Counted from the first letter of the stretch, positions 27,681 through 37,533 are shown. The stretch: 64,000 bases of DNA from JACVCJ01 sp052437175 (GCA_052437175.1 JBQVOK010000004.1:1-64000); one strand, 5' to 3'. Notes: generated by a model from the sequence alone, not told the origin. A program made the numbers and translations.

Positions 27681-27710
27681 AGAGGGGGCCTGAAGGCCCC
27701 TTTCTTATTT
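27681..27710. terminator. Bidirectional terminator after the SprB-repeat gene
   Basis: GGGGCC/GGCCCC stem with a TGAA loop, then TTTCTTATTT. It lies between convergent genes; the minus-strand DUF486 gene ends inside it. Confidence 0.75.
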
Positions 27711-28037
27711 ACGGAAGATGAATACCACGGCCATCATAATGCAGAAAAAGGCGGCGGCGTAGTTCCAGCCGATCTTTTCTTTCAGGAAAAAGACCGAGAA
27801 AAATGCAAATACGGTAAGCGAGATCACTTCCTGTATAATTTTAAGCTGGGCCGCGGTAAAGGTACCGCTCAGGTAACCGATGCGGTTGGCGGGTACCATC
27901 AGCAGGTATTCAAAAAAGGCGAGTCCCCAGCCGATCAGCACTGCCTTCCACCAGGGCAGGTCCTGGTTTTTCAGGTGCCCGTACCAGGCATAGGTCATAA
28001 ATACATTCGATAAAAAAAGCAGTCCGATCGTTTTCAT
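27705..28037 (-). CDS. DUF486 (DMT-superfamily-like) small membrane protein
   Basis: A 110-residue protein of four membrane helices. The start at 28037 (MKTIGLLFLSNVFMTYAWYGHLK) is chosen because it gives the typical full-length DUF486 protein. The open frame extends upstream only antisense to the PPK2 gene. Motifs YLLMVPANRIGY, FTAAQLKIIQEVISL and FFLKEKIGWNY are characteristic. The family is related to small multidrug/metabolite transporter subunits but has no firm substrate. It is divergent from the PPK2 gene, with 34 bases between the start codons. Confidence 0.9.
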   Translation of the reverse strand: MKTIGLLFLSNVFMTYAWYGHLKNQDLPWWKAVLIGWGLAFFEYLLMVPANRIGYLSGTFTAAQLKIIQEVISLTVFAFFSVFFLKEKIGWNYAAAFFCIMMAVVFIFRK

Positions 28038-28071
28038 TTTTATAATTTGGTCAAAAATAAAAAAGAAGCGA

Positions 28072-28797
28072 GTGATGGCGGTACGTCTCAGAGAAATATC
28101 TACCCGTGCCCCGCAGGGCAGGGATAAAGACAAGTCGAAAGCCGAACTGGTACAGCTGAAGGCCGAACTGGAAGTACTGCAGTACGACCTGTTTGCACGC
28201 AGCAAAGACAGTGTACTGGTGGTATTGCAGGGCCTGGATGCCAGCGGTAAGGACGGGGCCATCAAGAACGTGTTCAGCGGCATGAATCCCATGGGTATTT
28301 CGGTAAAGGCCTTTAAAAAACCTTCGGAAGAAGAGGCAAAGCACGACTACCTCTGGCGGGTACACAAAGAAGCGCCGGAGAAAGGGATGATCAAAATATT
28401 TAACCGCAGTCATTACGAAGATATCCTGGTGCCCGGGGTAGAAAAATGGATCGATGCCGGGGAAATAAAAGAACGCATGAAACACCTGAATGCATTTGAA
28501 GCCCTGCTGAGATCGACCGGTACACATATACTTAAATTTTACCTGCACTGCAGCGACGAAGAACGGCTGCAACGCCTGCAGGAACGCCAGACCGACCCGC
28601 GCAAAAAATGGAAGTATAACGACGGGGACATGCAGGTCTTTGAAAAACGCAGGGAATACACCGAAATGTACGAACGGATCTTTGCCGATTGCAGCAAAGC
28701 CGTAAAATGGCACATTGTACCTTCGGACCAGAACTGGTGGAAAGAACACTATATCGCTACCGAAATGGTAAAGCTGCTGCGGAAACTTACCCGCTGA
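28072..28797 (+). CDS. Polyphosphate kinase 2-family phosphotransferase
   Basis: A 241-residue cytoplasmic enzyme. The Walker A motif is GLDASGKDG with Lys60, the lid/Walker B part contains FNRSHYEDILVP, and RQTDPRKKWKYNDGD follows. These mark the PPK2 family, which uses polyphosphate to phosphorylate nucleoside mono- or diphosphates (or the reverse). It has a single domain and the short size of class I/III members; the nucleotide preference cannot be set from sequence by eye. The ATG lies 34 bases from the divergent DUF486 start, so both promoters share a very small space. Confidence 0.92.
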   Translation: MMAVRLREISTRAPQGRDKDKSKAELVQLKAELEVLQYDLFARSKDSVLVVLQGLDASGKDGAIKNVFSGMNPMGISVKAFKKPSEEEAKHDYLWRVHKEAPEKGMIKIFNRSHYEDILVPGVEKWIDAGEIKERMKHLNAFEALLRSTGTHILKFYLHCSDEERLQRLQERQTDPRKKWKYNDGDMQVFEKRREYTEMYERIFADCSKAVKWHIVPSDQNWWKEHYIATEMVKLLRKLTR

Positions 28798-28893
28798 ATT
28801 TACATTAAATAAGTAAGTATCAACGTTGGTTAATTAATCCTAACCTTATTGTTATTGGAGCGTATCTAACTGTACACACTAATAACAATTTGT

Positions 28894-31539
28894 ATGAAAT
28901 ACCTCCCCGGGGCGTTTGCATGCGCCTTTCTTGTATTGTGCACCCGGCAGCATCTTACTTCGCAGATCGTATATGCTGATCAGCTTATTGCCTATACGTC
29001 CTGCGGTGTCCCCTGCAATGCCGGCATCGTAAATCCTTCTGCTTCGGTGGACGGAAATACGGCCACGTACAGCGAAATGCGCAATAACCTGGGCGTAGGT
29101 AACTATGTAAGCCTGGAAACGGGCTTTTCTGTGGCAGCCTCAGCGGAGGCTCTGGTAGGCGTACCCATCCGTAAATCCGGCCTGCTTTCCGACGCCGCTC
29201 TGCTGGCCGCCCTGCGTATAGAGCTGCTCGATCCTTCGGGGAACCTCATTATGCAGCGGAACGGACTTGCCGTCAGCGACCTCAACGTAATGGACGCCAC
29301 CCAAAACCTGTATTCCGTAAGCATGATCACACCGCCGGGCTCTTATACCATAGGTCGGGTACGCATTAGCCTGGGCGGCATACTGAACGTGACCAGCCAG
29401 GTATATGCCGGTGATCCCTTTTACGTGAATGCTGCCGCGGGTTGTGGTGTGCAGTATGCCAATACGGTTACGGGCAGCGGTACCACAGGCGTATGTGTGC
29501 TCTGCTCGGTAAGCGGGGCGGCCAATGTAACGGATGCCAGCCTCACAAATTATGCGGCCATGTCGGTACCTGTTGGCGTTGGCGGCCGTACCTATATCGA
29601 AGTGTCTTTTCCCACAGGCGGTAATGCCGGCAACTATGCCGGTTTTCTCATCGGCGATGGTACGGGCCTGCTCGATGTAACCCTGCTTGGTAACATAGAT
29701 ATAGCCACCTATAACGGCGGTACCCTGGTGGAAACCCGTACGGTTTCTTCCCTGCTGGGTCTGGCGTTATTATCGGGCGGAACACCTTCCACGCTGGTGG
29801 GTTTCAACGCATCGGCTTCTTTCAACCGCCTGCGCATCAGTATGGGCGCCCTGGCATCGGTACTGGCCTCCATGCGGGTGTACGGCGCCGTTATGTATGA
29901 TCCCACCCCGCCAATGCTAAGTGTGGCGGCCTCGCCGGACACCGTCTTTTGTTCGGGTACTGCGGCCAGCCTCAGCGCTTCGGCAGGCTATACCTCGTAC
30001 CTGTGGAATACCGGGCAGAGCGGGCAGGTGATAACACCCGGCAGCAGCGGCCGTTACATGGTTACCGGCTACAATGCGTCCGGCTGCCCTTTTTACTCAG
30101 CCCCTAAAAATATTACGATACTTCCGGCCCCGGCATTGCCTTCCATGCAGGCAGCCAACAGCAATTGCATCGGCGGAAATGCGCTTGTAAAAGCATACCC
30201 GGCCCTTTCTACGCTCAATTACCAGCTGCGGGTATCCGGCGGGGCAGCCATCGGTGTGCCCGTTGCGGGCAATAACGATACGCTGCAGCTGTTTTCTGAC
30301 CCGATACTTACCAACACTTCATACACAGTAGAGGTCACCAACCCTGTAAACGGATGTCAGGCGCAGGTTGCGATACCTGTGACGGTGCAGGTTCCGGCCG
30401 CGCCGGCCTCCGTTTTTAGCAGCAACGACCAAACGGGATGCTGGGTACAGGCGGGCGACCGTTTTGTGCACTTTATGCAGCCCGGCACCGACCGCATTAT
30501 TGCCTCTCTCAATCCCAAATCCAGCAACCTGGGCTGGGTACAGTTCACAGGCTACAACGAAGTGAGCATACCTGAGATCCAGGCCTGTTATACCACGCAG
30601 ACCGAGTTCCTGCATTCGGCCCTGTCCCGGCACTGGGTCATCCGTTCGGGTTCGGCTCCTGCAGGCAACGTAGCCCTGCGGCTGTATATGAGCGATGCCG
30701 ATTATACGTCCCTGGCCGCACAGGCCAATTTTAACACCAATCCTTCGGATGATGTAAGTTCCGTAGCCGATCTGAAACTTACCAAATACAGCGGCAGTAA
30801 CGAAAATGGCAGCTTTGCAGATAATTGCGGAACAGGCAGCATTACCCTGCATCTGCCCGGCGAATCCGGAGCGGTTACGGCCGGCACACTGGGCTTCGAT
30901 ATCAGCGGAGCGTCCTTTTCGGGATTTAGCGTGCCGGGTTTTTCAGAGCTCTGGCTTTCGGGCGCGGGAAATTCGCCCCTGCCCGTAACCATTGATAACT
31001 GGAGCACTGCCTGTAATGAAGACGGCAGCATAAGAGCCTCCTGGAACAGTATATCCGAAGTGAACAATGCCTTTTTTATCCTTGAGACATCGGCTGATGA
31101 ACATACCTGGACCGAGCTCTACCGTATGCAAGGCGCCGGCAATTCCAACCAGCTGCTGAGTTACGGGCCGGCAAACCTGGTGCTGCAGTCCGGTCACAAC
31201 TTTCTGCGCCTGGTGCAGCAGGATTTTAACGGAGAGCGCAGCGTAAAAGCGTTGTCGGCAGTGCATTGTCCGTTTGTGGCTGCGGGAGCGGGGGACGAAG
31301 GCTGGAAACTATACCCCAATCCGGCCGTGGACCTTATTCGTTTGGAAGGCCCGTACCCGCAGAGCGGCGTCTTGCAGTACCGCATTATGGATATTAGCGG
31401 TAAAACGGTGCTACAGGGCAACAGCAGTGTGGGTGACGGGTTTTACCTGCAGGTTCCGGTAGAGCAGCTTGTGTCCGGCCTTTATGTACTGCGTCTTTCC
31501 GGGGCTGTAGAAAAAGTGTTCCGTTTCCGGAAGCGATAA
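28894..31539 (+). CDS. Secreted T9SS cargo protein, type A sorting domain
   Basis: An 881-residue protein with a signal peptide (MKYLPGAFACAFLVLC..., cut near TSQ). Residues ~30-175 and ~180-340 look like two related beta-sandwich modules, each with a YxxxxxxTxxG-type start and a conserved RISLGGIL or RISMGALA strand. An Ig-like segment (SLSASAGYTSYLWNTGQSG) follows at ~355-410. A region with ASWNSISEVNNAFFILETS (~705-790) resembles the fibronectin-like domain often found before sorting tails. The last ~75 residues are the type A domain (KLYPNPAVDLIRLE, VSGLYVLRLS). No active site is visible. It is probably a surface or released structural protein. Confidence 0.88.
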   Translation: MKYLPGAFACAFLVLCTRQHLTSQIVYADQLIAYTSCGVPCNAGIVNPSASVDGNTATYSEMRNNLGVGNYVSLETGFSVAASAEALVGVPIRKSGLLSDAALLAALRIELLDPSGNLIMQRNGLAVSDLNVMDATQNLYSVSMITPPGSYTIGRVRISLGGILNVTSQVYAGDPFYVNAAAGCGVQYANTVTGSGTTGVCVLCSVSGAANVTDASLTNYAAMSVPVGVGGRTYIEVSFPTGGNAGNYAGFLIGDGTGLLDVTLLGNIDIATYNGGTLVETRTVSSLLGLALLSGGTPSTLVGFNASASFNRLRISMGALASVLASMRVYGAVMYDPTPPMLSVAASPDTVFCSGTAASLSASAGYTSYLWNTGQSGQVITPGSSGRYMVTGYNASGCPFYSAPKNITILPAPALPSMQAANSNCIGGNALVKAYPALSTLNYQLRVSGGAAIGVPVAGNNDTLQLFSDPILTNTSYTVEVTNPVNGCQAQVAIPVTVQVPAAPASVFSSNDQTGCWVQAGDRFVHFMQPGTDRIIASLNPKSSNLGWVQFTGYNEVSIPEIQACYTTQTEFLHSALSRHWVIRSGSAPAGNVALRLYMSDADYTSLAAQANFNTNPSDDVSSVADLKLTKYSGSNENGSFADNCGTGSITLHLPGESGAVTAGTLGFDISGASFSGFSVPGFSELWLSGAGNSPLPVTIDNWSTACNEDGSIRASWNSISEVNNAFFILETSADEHTWTELYRMQGAGNSNQLLSYGPANLVLQSGHNFLRLVQQDFNGERSVKALSAVHCPFVAAGAGDEGWKLYPNPAVDLIRLEGPYPQSGVLQYRIMDISGKTVLQGNSSVGDGFYLQVPVEQLVSGLYVLRLSGAVEKVFRFRKR

Positions 31540-31562
31540 TTTAACGGCAGGTAGATACGCGG

Positions 31563-31592
31563 TTTGACGGTTTGTGTAATTTTACCGTCAAA
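31563..31592. promoter_or_regulatory. 9-bp inverted repeat upstream of ftcD
   Basis: TTTGACGGT (31563-31571) and ACCGTCAAA (31584-31592) are perfect inverted arms 12 bases apart. They surround TAATTTTA, a near match to the -7 element, 11 bases before the ftcD ATG. There is no T-run, so an operator is more likely than a terminator. Confidence 0.5.
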
Positions 31593-31603
31593 TTTATCAG
31601 AAT

Positions 31604-33292
31604 ATGCAGCCACAGATTATCGAATGTGTTCCCAATTTTTCCGAAGGAAGAGATAGCAAAATACTGGATCAGATCGCGGAAGTGATCCGCAGTGTAGACG
31701 GTGTGAAACTGCTGGACGTAGATCCGGGCAAGGCCACCAACCGCACCGTTTTTACCTTTGCCGGCGCTCCCGAGGTGGTGATCGAAGCTGCATTCCGCGC
31801 CATTAAAAAATCGTACGAACTTATCGATATGACCCGCCACACGGGCGAGCACCCGCGCATGGGCGCCACCGATGTGTGTCCGCTGATCCCCATTGCCAAC
31901 ATAAGCATGGAAGAAACGGTGGAATGGGCCCGCCGCCTGGGCGAAAGAGTAGGCCGCGAGCTGAACCTGCCCGGTTATTTTTACGAATTTGCCGCTACAA
32001 GTCCTGAACGTAAGAACCTGGCCGTGATCCGTGCCGGTGAATACGAAGGTTTTGCCTCTAAAATACTGCGCCCCGAGTGGAAACCCGATTTTGGTCCGCA
32101 GGAATTTAACCCGCGTTTCGGTGCCATGGTCATCGGTGCGCGCAATTTCCTGGTGGCCTATAACGTAAACCTGAACACCACTTCTACCCGCCGCGCCAAT
32201 GCCATTGCCTTCGACGTACGCGAAAAGGGCCGTGCCCTGCGCGAAGGCGATCCGCTTACCGGCAAACCGGTGCTCGATGCCAACGGTGAACCGGTTTTTG
32301 AACCCGGTATGCTCAAAAGCGTAAAGGCCATCGGCTGGTTCATTGAAGAGTACGGCATTGCACAGATATCGATGAACCTTACCGACGTTACCGTTTGCAG
32401 CGTGCACGAAGCTTTTGAAGCCGTGAAACTGAAATCGGAAGAGCGCGGTATACGTGTAACGGGCAGCGAACTGGTGGGACTGATCCCGAAACAGTCGCTC
32501 ATTGATGCCGGTAAATTTTACCTGCACAAACAGAACCGCTCTACGGGCATTCCGGAGCGGGAGATCATTAAAATTGCCGTTAAATCGCTGGGACTCGACG
32601 AACTGAAGCCCTTCGATCCCGATAAAAAGATCATTGAATACGTACTGAATGCCGGAGAAGGCAAAAAGCTGGCCGGTCTTACCGTAGAAGGTTTTGTGAA
32701 CGAGACCCTGAGCGAGAGTCCGGCCCCCGGCGGCGGAAGTATAAGCGCCCTGGCCGGGGCTCTGGGAGCTGCCCTGGGCACCATGGTGGCGAACCTGAGC
32801 TCACACAAACGCGGCTGGGACGATAAGTGGGAATACTACAGCAACTGGGCCGAGCAGGGCGCCACACTGGCAACGGAGCTCACACAGCTGGTAGACGAAG
32901 ATACGGCGGCCTTCAACAAAATTATGGACGCTTTTGGTCTGCCCAATAAATCCGATGCTGAAAAGGCGGCCCGCAGCGAAGCTATACAGGCGGCCACGCG
33001 CTATGCCATTGAAGTGCCTTACCGCGTGATGCAGCGTGCCGGTGCCGTATTGCCGGTACTGAAGGCCATGGTGGAGACCGGTATGCAAAGCAGCCTCAGC
33101 GACGGCGGGGTAGGAGCACTCTGTATCAAAACCGCGGTGAGCGGCGCCTTCCTGAACGTAAAGATCAATGCCTCCACACTGAAGGACGAAACCTATAAGA
33201 ACGATATCCTGGCAAAGGCTTCTGCACTGGAGGCTGCCGTGCTCAGCGAAGCCGACGCCATCCTGGCCGAAGTACATAAACGTATCGGCTAA
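31604..33292 (+). CDS. ftcD: Bifunctional glutamate formimidoyltransferase / formimidotetrahydrofolate cyclodeaminase
   Basis: A 562-residue fusion enzyme of histidine breakdown. The transferase part (residues ~1-310) begins IIECVPNFSEGRD and has the active-site segment TRHTGEHPRMGATDV with His79 and His83. It moves the formimino group from formiminoglutamate to tetrahydrofolate. The cyclodeaminase part (~350-555), with SESPAPGGGSISALAGALGA and SLSDGGVGALC, releases ammonia and forms methenyl-THF. The fused order matches animal FTCD and many Bacteroidota. No hutH, hutU or hutI lies next to it. A strong inverted repeat directly upstream suggests specific regulation. Confidence 0.95.
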   Translation: MQPQIIECVPNFSEGRDSKILDQIAEVIRSVDGVKLLDVDPGKATNRTVFTFAGAPEVVIEAAFRAIKKSYELIDMTRHTGEHPRMGATDVCPLIPIANISMEETVEWARRLGERVGRELNLPGYFYEFAATSPERKNLAVIRAGEYEGFASKILRPEWKPDFGPQEFNPRFGAMVIGARNFLVAYNVNLNTTSTRRANAIAFDVREKGRALREGDPLTGKPVLDANGEPVFEPGMLKSVKAIGWFIEEYGIAQISMNLTDVTVCSVHEAFEAVKLKSEERGIRVTGSELVGLIPKQSLIDAGKFYLHKQNRSTGIPEREIIKIAVKSLGLDELKPFDPDKKIIEYVLNAGEGKKLAGLTVEGFVNETLSESPAPGGGSISALAGALGAALGTMVANLSSHKRGWDDKWEYYSNWAEQGATLATELTQLVDEDTAAFNKIMDAFGLPNKSDAEKAARSEAIQAATRYAIEVPYRVMQRAGAVLPVLKAMVETGMQSSLSDGGVGALCIKTAVSGAFLNVKINASTLKDETYKNDILAKASALEAAVLSEADAILAEVHKRIG

Positions 33293-33332
33293 GCCGGAAA
33301 TTCATTCTTTTTCCCTAATTTTAAGGTAAGGA

Positions 33333-35639
33333 ATGTCGCCACTGAATAAATATCCCATACTGCGGAAGATACTGTTCTTTTTCCCGGCACAGCTGGTGCT
33401 GGTGCATATACAACGGAACTTTCTCATTATGTTTTTCTGGGCATTCCTGGTGGCCCTGGTAAAAGGCTGGTGGGGCATAGGCCTGGGTATCCGTTTTCTT
33501 TTCCTGGAACCGGAATACCTGGGTACTTCTGGCTTCTGGGCTTTTTTTATCGTGGGCCTTACCCTGGGTGGCTTTATTTCGGCCTTTAACCTTTCCTCTT
33601 ACCTGATCAACAGCCGGCGTTTTCCTTTTCTGGCTACGCTGCGGCGCCCCTTCTACAAGTATTGCATCAATAACGCCATTCTGCCCATCGGGTTCCTGGT
33701 CCTGTACGTACGCGAACTTTATTTTTTTAAACACAATGCCGAAAACCTGGGACAGTCCGAGACCTTTCTGCCCAGTGTACTGGGACTGATGGCCGGTTTC
33801 TGCATTTTCATTTTTGTACTGCTGGGGTACTTTTTTGCCGTAAACAACGATCTGAAACGCATTTTCGGCATCGATCCCGAAGAGCTGCCCGGCCTCAAGG
33901 TCCGCCGTAAACACCGCATTACCCGGGTACGCACGTTCCGGCTGCCCAAGCAGATCGTTACCGAAACCCCGCAGCGCCGCGGCCCCAATCCCTGGCGCAC
34001 GTACACATATCTGCACAGCCCTTTCCAGGTGCGTTCGGCCCGTAATGTAGACCATTATCCCAAAGATCTGCTCAATAAGGTATTTAACCGGAATCACTTT
34101 AATGCCCTTATGTTCCAGCTGATTACGGTGCTGATCATCTTTATTTTTGCCTATTTCCGCGAGGTACCCGAATTTCAGCTGCCGGCCTCGGCGGCCATAC
34201 TGCTGGTGCTTACGCTGTTTATGATGGCTGCCGGCGCTTTTCAGTATATTTTCGGCCGCTGGAACCTGGTGGTGGTACTGCTGCTTTTTATAGTACTCGA
34301 CACCTCGGTACGTTACCGCTGGATCACGTTCCAGAATTATGCCTACGGGCTCGATTACGACCGCCAGCCCCTGGCGTACAATGTAGACAGCCTGGCCTAT
34401 TTTGCCCGTAATAATCCCTACCACGACGAAGATATAGACCTGCATGAGAATATCCTGGAGAACAGGCGCTCCTACCTGGAAGCCAAATACGGTAAGGAAA
34501 AACCGGCACTGGTCTTTGTGAACGTAAGTGGTGGCGGCACCAAAATGTCGCTCTGGGCCTACGAGGTACTTTCACACCTGGACAGCGTAACGAACGGGGC
34601 TTTTTTCGATCACGTACACATGATCTCCGGTTCTTCGGGCGGGATGATCGGCGCGGCGTATTACCGCGAATTGTACCGTGAACAGAAGAGCGGCCTGCTG
34701 GCCAGCACCCGGCTCGATACCCTGGCCAAGAACATGAGCAGCGATATGCTGAACCGCATTGCCGCCAACATTGCCCTCAACGATCTTTTTATACGCACCG
34801 GCCATTTTACCTACAACGGCCGGCGTTATGGCAAGGACCGGGGCTGGGCCTTTGAATACCAGCTTAACAAAAACACGCACGGGGTCTTTAACAAAGAATT
34901 TACAACCTATGCGGGACCAGAGTTCAGCGCAGAGATACCCCTGCTGATACTGTCACCTACCGTGGTGGAAGACGGGCGCAGGATGATGATCAGCGCACAG
35001 CCCATATCCTTTCTCAGTGAAAAAAGTATGCCGGATAACATCAGCTGGCACCCCAAAATGGAAGACCTGGAATTTATGCGGCTTTTTCACAACCATAACG
35101 GTTCCAGACTCAGCATGCTTACGGCATTGCGCATGAACGCCACTTTCCCGCTGGTACTGCCGCCGGTGACCCTGCCTACGGAACCCCGTATTTCCCTGTT
35201 CGATGCAGGTGTGCGCGACAACTACGGCGACCTGGTCACGGTGAAATACCTGTACCACCTGCGCGAATGGCTCAATGCCAACTGTTCGGAGGTTGTTTTC
35301 CTGGAAATAAACGACGAGATCCGCAGCGACCACGACCGTTATAAAAACAAAAAAAGCGTGATCGGTCTCATGGACGGATTTATGGCGCCTTTCGACGGGG
35401 TGATCAGCAATGTGACCGCCGTACAGATCTACAACAATGAAACGGCTACCTGGCTGCTGAGCGGCTATTTCGGGGGCAAAATAACGCATATCGAAATGGA
35501 CCTCAGTAATTTCGAGAAAGACGATATTTCGATCAGTTTCCACCTCACCGAAGCAGAAAAGAACCGTGTAAGCAATTCCATTGCCCTGCCCTGGAACGTA
35601 CAGAGCACACAAAAAGCGATCGAGATCTTCGGTCAGTGA
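33333..35639 (+). CDS. Membrane-anchored patatin-like phospholipase
   Basis: A 768-residue protein. The first ~340 residues contain about eight hydrophobic segments in two groups (residues ~10-175 and ~255-330). The C-terminal ~400 residues are a patatin domain: the oxyanion loop SGGGTK, nucleophile elbow GSSGG with Ser435, and the DAG dyad with Asp624 (FDAGVRDNYGD). Patatins cleave acyl ester bonds of membrane lipids. The catalytic domain follows a helix-rich region, so it should work at the membrane surface. Substrate and physiological role are unknown. A TAATTTTA element lies 9 bases before the ATG, and no terminator separates it from ftcD. Confidence 0.88.
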   Translation: MSPLNKYPILRKILFFFPAQLVLVHIQRNFLIMFFWAFLVALVKGWWGIGLGIRFLFLEPEYLGTSGFWAFFIVGLTLGGFISAFNLSSYLINSRRFPFLATLRRPFYKYCINNAILPIGFLVLYVRELYFFKHNAENLGQSETFLPSVLGLMAGFCIFIFVLLGYFFAVNNDLKRIFGIDPEELPGLKVRRKHRITRVRTFRLPKQIVTETPQRRGPNPWRTYTYLHSPFQVRSARNVDHYPKDLLNKVFNRNHFNALMFQLITVLIIFIFAYFREVPEFQLPASAAILLVLTLFMMAAGAFQYIFGRWNLVVVLLLFIVLDTSVRYRWITFQNYAYGLDYDRQPLAYNVDSLAYFARNNPYHDEDIDLHENILENRRSYLEAKYGKEKPALVFVNVSGGGTKMSLWAYEVLSHLDSVTNGAFFDHVHMISGSSGGMIGAAYYRELYREQKSGLLASTRLDTLAKNMSSDMLNRIAANIALNDLFIRTGHFTYNGRRYGKDRGWAFEYQLNKNTHGVFNKEFTTYAGPEFSAEIPLLILSPTVVEDGRRMMISAQPISFLSEKSMPDNISWHPKMEDLEFMRLFHNHNGSRLSMLTALRMNATFPLVLPPVTLPTEPRISLFDAGVRDNYGDLVTVKYLYHLREWLNANCSEVVFLEINDEIRSDHDRYKNKKSVIGLMDGFMAPFDGVISNVTAVQIYNNETATWLLSGYFGGKITHIEMDLSNFEKDDISISFHLTEAEKNRVSNSIALPWNVQSTQKAIEIFGQ

Positions 35640-35703
35640 CAATCTTCACATTTTTTGGTGAATAGAAAAGATATTTTGCACAATGTGCGCCATTGCTTTT
35701 CGT

Positions 35704-35711
35704 TACTTTTG
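35704..35711 (+). promoter_or_regulatory. -7 element TACTTTTG 5 bases from a start codon
   Basis: A perfect TAnnTTTG match; the ATG at 35717 begins 5 bases later. A TTTG lies at 35675-35678, giving a slightly long 25-base spacer. Confidence 0.5.
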
Positions 35712-35716
35712 CAGAT

Positions 35717-36217
35717 ATGCAACGATTTATTCTGATTCTTTCATCTGTTTTTTTCTGCGCCTTTTCATCGGCCGCGCAGGTATTTTATTCAGCCCAGGAG
35801 TACAATGACGCCATTATTGCCAACCAGGAAAAAATAGTGGAGTTGTACCAGGTGATCGGCGAAAATATGGTGGAAAATCCGCCTGCCGCCGACAGCGCCC
35901 GCCAGGTGGCCATTATCGTGGTGAACGGCATTGTGGATTTTACGAAACGCATGCCCGATTTTAACGGTAACGGCGAATTCCGTGATGCCAGCGTACATAT
36001 TTTTCAGTATTACCTGGAAACCTTCCGTAACGAATACAAGGAGATCCTCGATATTTTCCGCATGGGCAAACAACCGGACGAAGGCCAGATAGCCCGCCTG
36101 GAATTTATTGACCGGCAGCTGCAGATCAAGGAACAGCCGCTGGATGACGCTTTTGTACGGGCACAGATGAAGTTTGCCTTTGAGAATGACCTGGAGCTGA
36201 TGCGAACCAAGAAATAA
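35717..36217 (+). CDS. Small secreted helical protein
   Basis: A 166-residue protein. The ATG at 35717 gives a good signal peptide (MQRFILILSSVFFCAFSSAA, cut before Gln). The in-frame codon at 35693 would lie inside the promoter. The mature part is nearly all helical, starting YSAQEYNDAIIANQEKIVELYQVIGENM, and has two acidic helices later (YYLETFRNEYKEILDIF, DDAFVRAQMKFAFENDLEL). It may belong to the LIC11966-type surface protein group, but this is a weak recollection. It is the first of three closely spaced genes (with DUF2130 and a cyclase-family protein), with 8 and 18 bases between them. Confidence 0.7.
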   Translation: MQRFILILSSVFFCAFSSAAQVFYSAQEYNDAIIANQEKIVELYQVIGENMVENPPAADSARQVAIIVVNGIVDFTKRMPDFNGNGEFRDASVHIFQYYLETFRNEYKEILDIFRMGKQPDEGQIARLEFIDRQLQIKEQPLDDAFVRAQMKFAFENDLELMRTKK

Positions 36218-36225
36218 GCCTGAGT

Positions 36226-37515
36226 ATGAGCACCGAATCTACACAGATAACCTGCCCGAAATGCGGCACCGAGATCGCCATAAACGAAATACTGGCCCAC
36301 CAGACCGAAGAACGGCTGCGCCGCGAAATGGAGCAGAAAATGGCCGGGCAGCGTAACCAGCTGCTGGAAGTGCAGAAGAGCCTGGAAGCCGAACGCCTGG
36401 CTTTTGAGGAAAAAAAGAAAAAAGAGAACGAACTGTTCCAGGAACGTCTGAATGCCGCCCGTGAAGCCGAGCGTAAAAAACTGGACCAGGAAATGCAGCA
36501 GAAACTGGAGGAGCAGAAGAAAGAACTGGCCCGCCAGCTGGAAGAAAAACAGGGCGCACAGCTGAAAATGCTGCAGGAAGACCTGGAGAAAAAACAGCTG
36601 GAATCCAAACAGATGAAACAGCGTGAGCTGGAACTGCTGGAACAGCAACGCCTGCTGAAGACCCAGACCGAAGACCTGGAAATGACGCTCAAGAAACAGT
36701 TCCTCGAAAAGGAAGAACTGGTACGCCAGGAGGCCGCCCGCAAGGAACAGGAACGTAATGAGCTGAAATTTAAAGAATACGAGAAAAAATTCGAAGACCA
36801 GAAAAAGCTGATCGAGGAACTGCAACGTAAATCGCAGCAGGGGTCCATGCAGCTGCAGGGCGAAGTACAGGAGCTGGCTATTGAGCAGTGGCTGCGCGAA
36901 AATTTCCCGCTGGATGTGATCGAGGAGATCAAAAAAGGCGTACGCGGGGCCGACTGCGTGCAGCTGATCAATACCCACAACCGGCCGAATATCGGGGCCA
37001 TTTATTATGAAAGTAAGCGCACCAAGGACTTTCAGCCGGCCTGGATCGAAAAGTTCAAGGCCGATATGCGCGAAAAAGGCGCCCAGTTTGGCGTGCTGGT
37101 AACCGACGTGCTGCCGAAGGACATGCAGCGCCTGGGCCAGCGCGACGGCATCTGGATATGCACCTACGAAGAATTCAAAGGCCTGTGTTTTGTGCTGCGC
37201 GAATCGGTGATCCTGTTGCAGCATGCCGCCGCCGTACAGGAAAACAAGGGCGAAAAAATGAGTATGCTTTACGATTTTCTTACCGGAAACGAATTCCGTA
37301 TGCAGGTGGAAGCCATCGTGGAAGGTTTTACGCAGATGCAGGAAGACCTGAACAGCGAGCGCCGCGCCATGGAAACCATCTGGAAAAAGCGGGAAAAGCA
37401 GATACAGAAAGTACTCTTCAATACGAACCAGATGTACGGCTCCGTGAAAGGGATCGCGGGGAATGCCATCGGTAGCATCAAAGCGCTGGAACTGCCCGGT
37501 GCAGATGAGGAATAA
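36226..37515 (+). CDS. DUF2130 protein: zinc ribbon, coiled coil, nuclease-like domain
   Basis: A 429-residue protein. It begins with a CPKCGTEI half-ribbon. A very long Glu/Lys/Gln-rich coiled coil spans ~25-205 (many REMEQK, LEEQKKEL-type heptads). Residues ~210-400 hold the DUF2130 domain, with GADCVQLIN, IGAIYYESKRTKDF and FGVLVTDVLPKDM. The spacing of Asp and E-x-K (in YYESK) resembles a PD-(D/E)XK nuclease core. It could therefore be a DNA-processing or DNA-binding protein, but family function is not established. No signal peptide is seen. It lies 8 bases after the small secreted protein and 18 bases before the cyclase-family gene. Confidence 0.88.
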   Translation: MSTESTQITCPKCGTEIAINEILAHQTEERLRREMEQKMAGQRNQLLEVQKSLEAERLAFEEKKKKENELFQERLNAAREAERKKLDQEMQQKLEEQKKELARQLEEKQGAQLKMLQEDLEKKQLESKQMKQRELELLEQQRLLKTQTEDLEMTLKKQFLEKEELVRQEAARKEQERNELKFKEYEKKFEDQKKLIEELQRKSQQGSMQLQGEVQELAIEQWLRENFPLDVIEEIKKGVRGADCVQLINTHNRPNIGAIYYESKRTKDFQPAWIEKFKADMREKGAQFGVLVTDVLPKDMQRLGQRDGIWICTYEEFKGLCFVLRESVILLQHAAAVQENKGEKMSMLYDFLTGNEFRMQVEAIVEGFTQMQEDLNSERRAMETIWKKREKQIQKVLFNTNQMYGSVKGIAGNAIGSIKALELPGADEE

Positions 37516-37533
37516 AATTGTACATTGCAGTCT

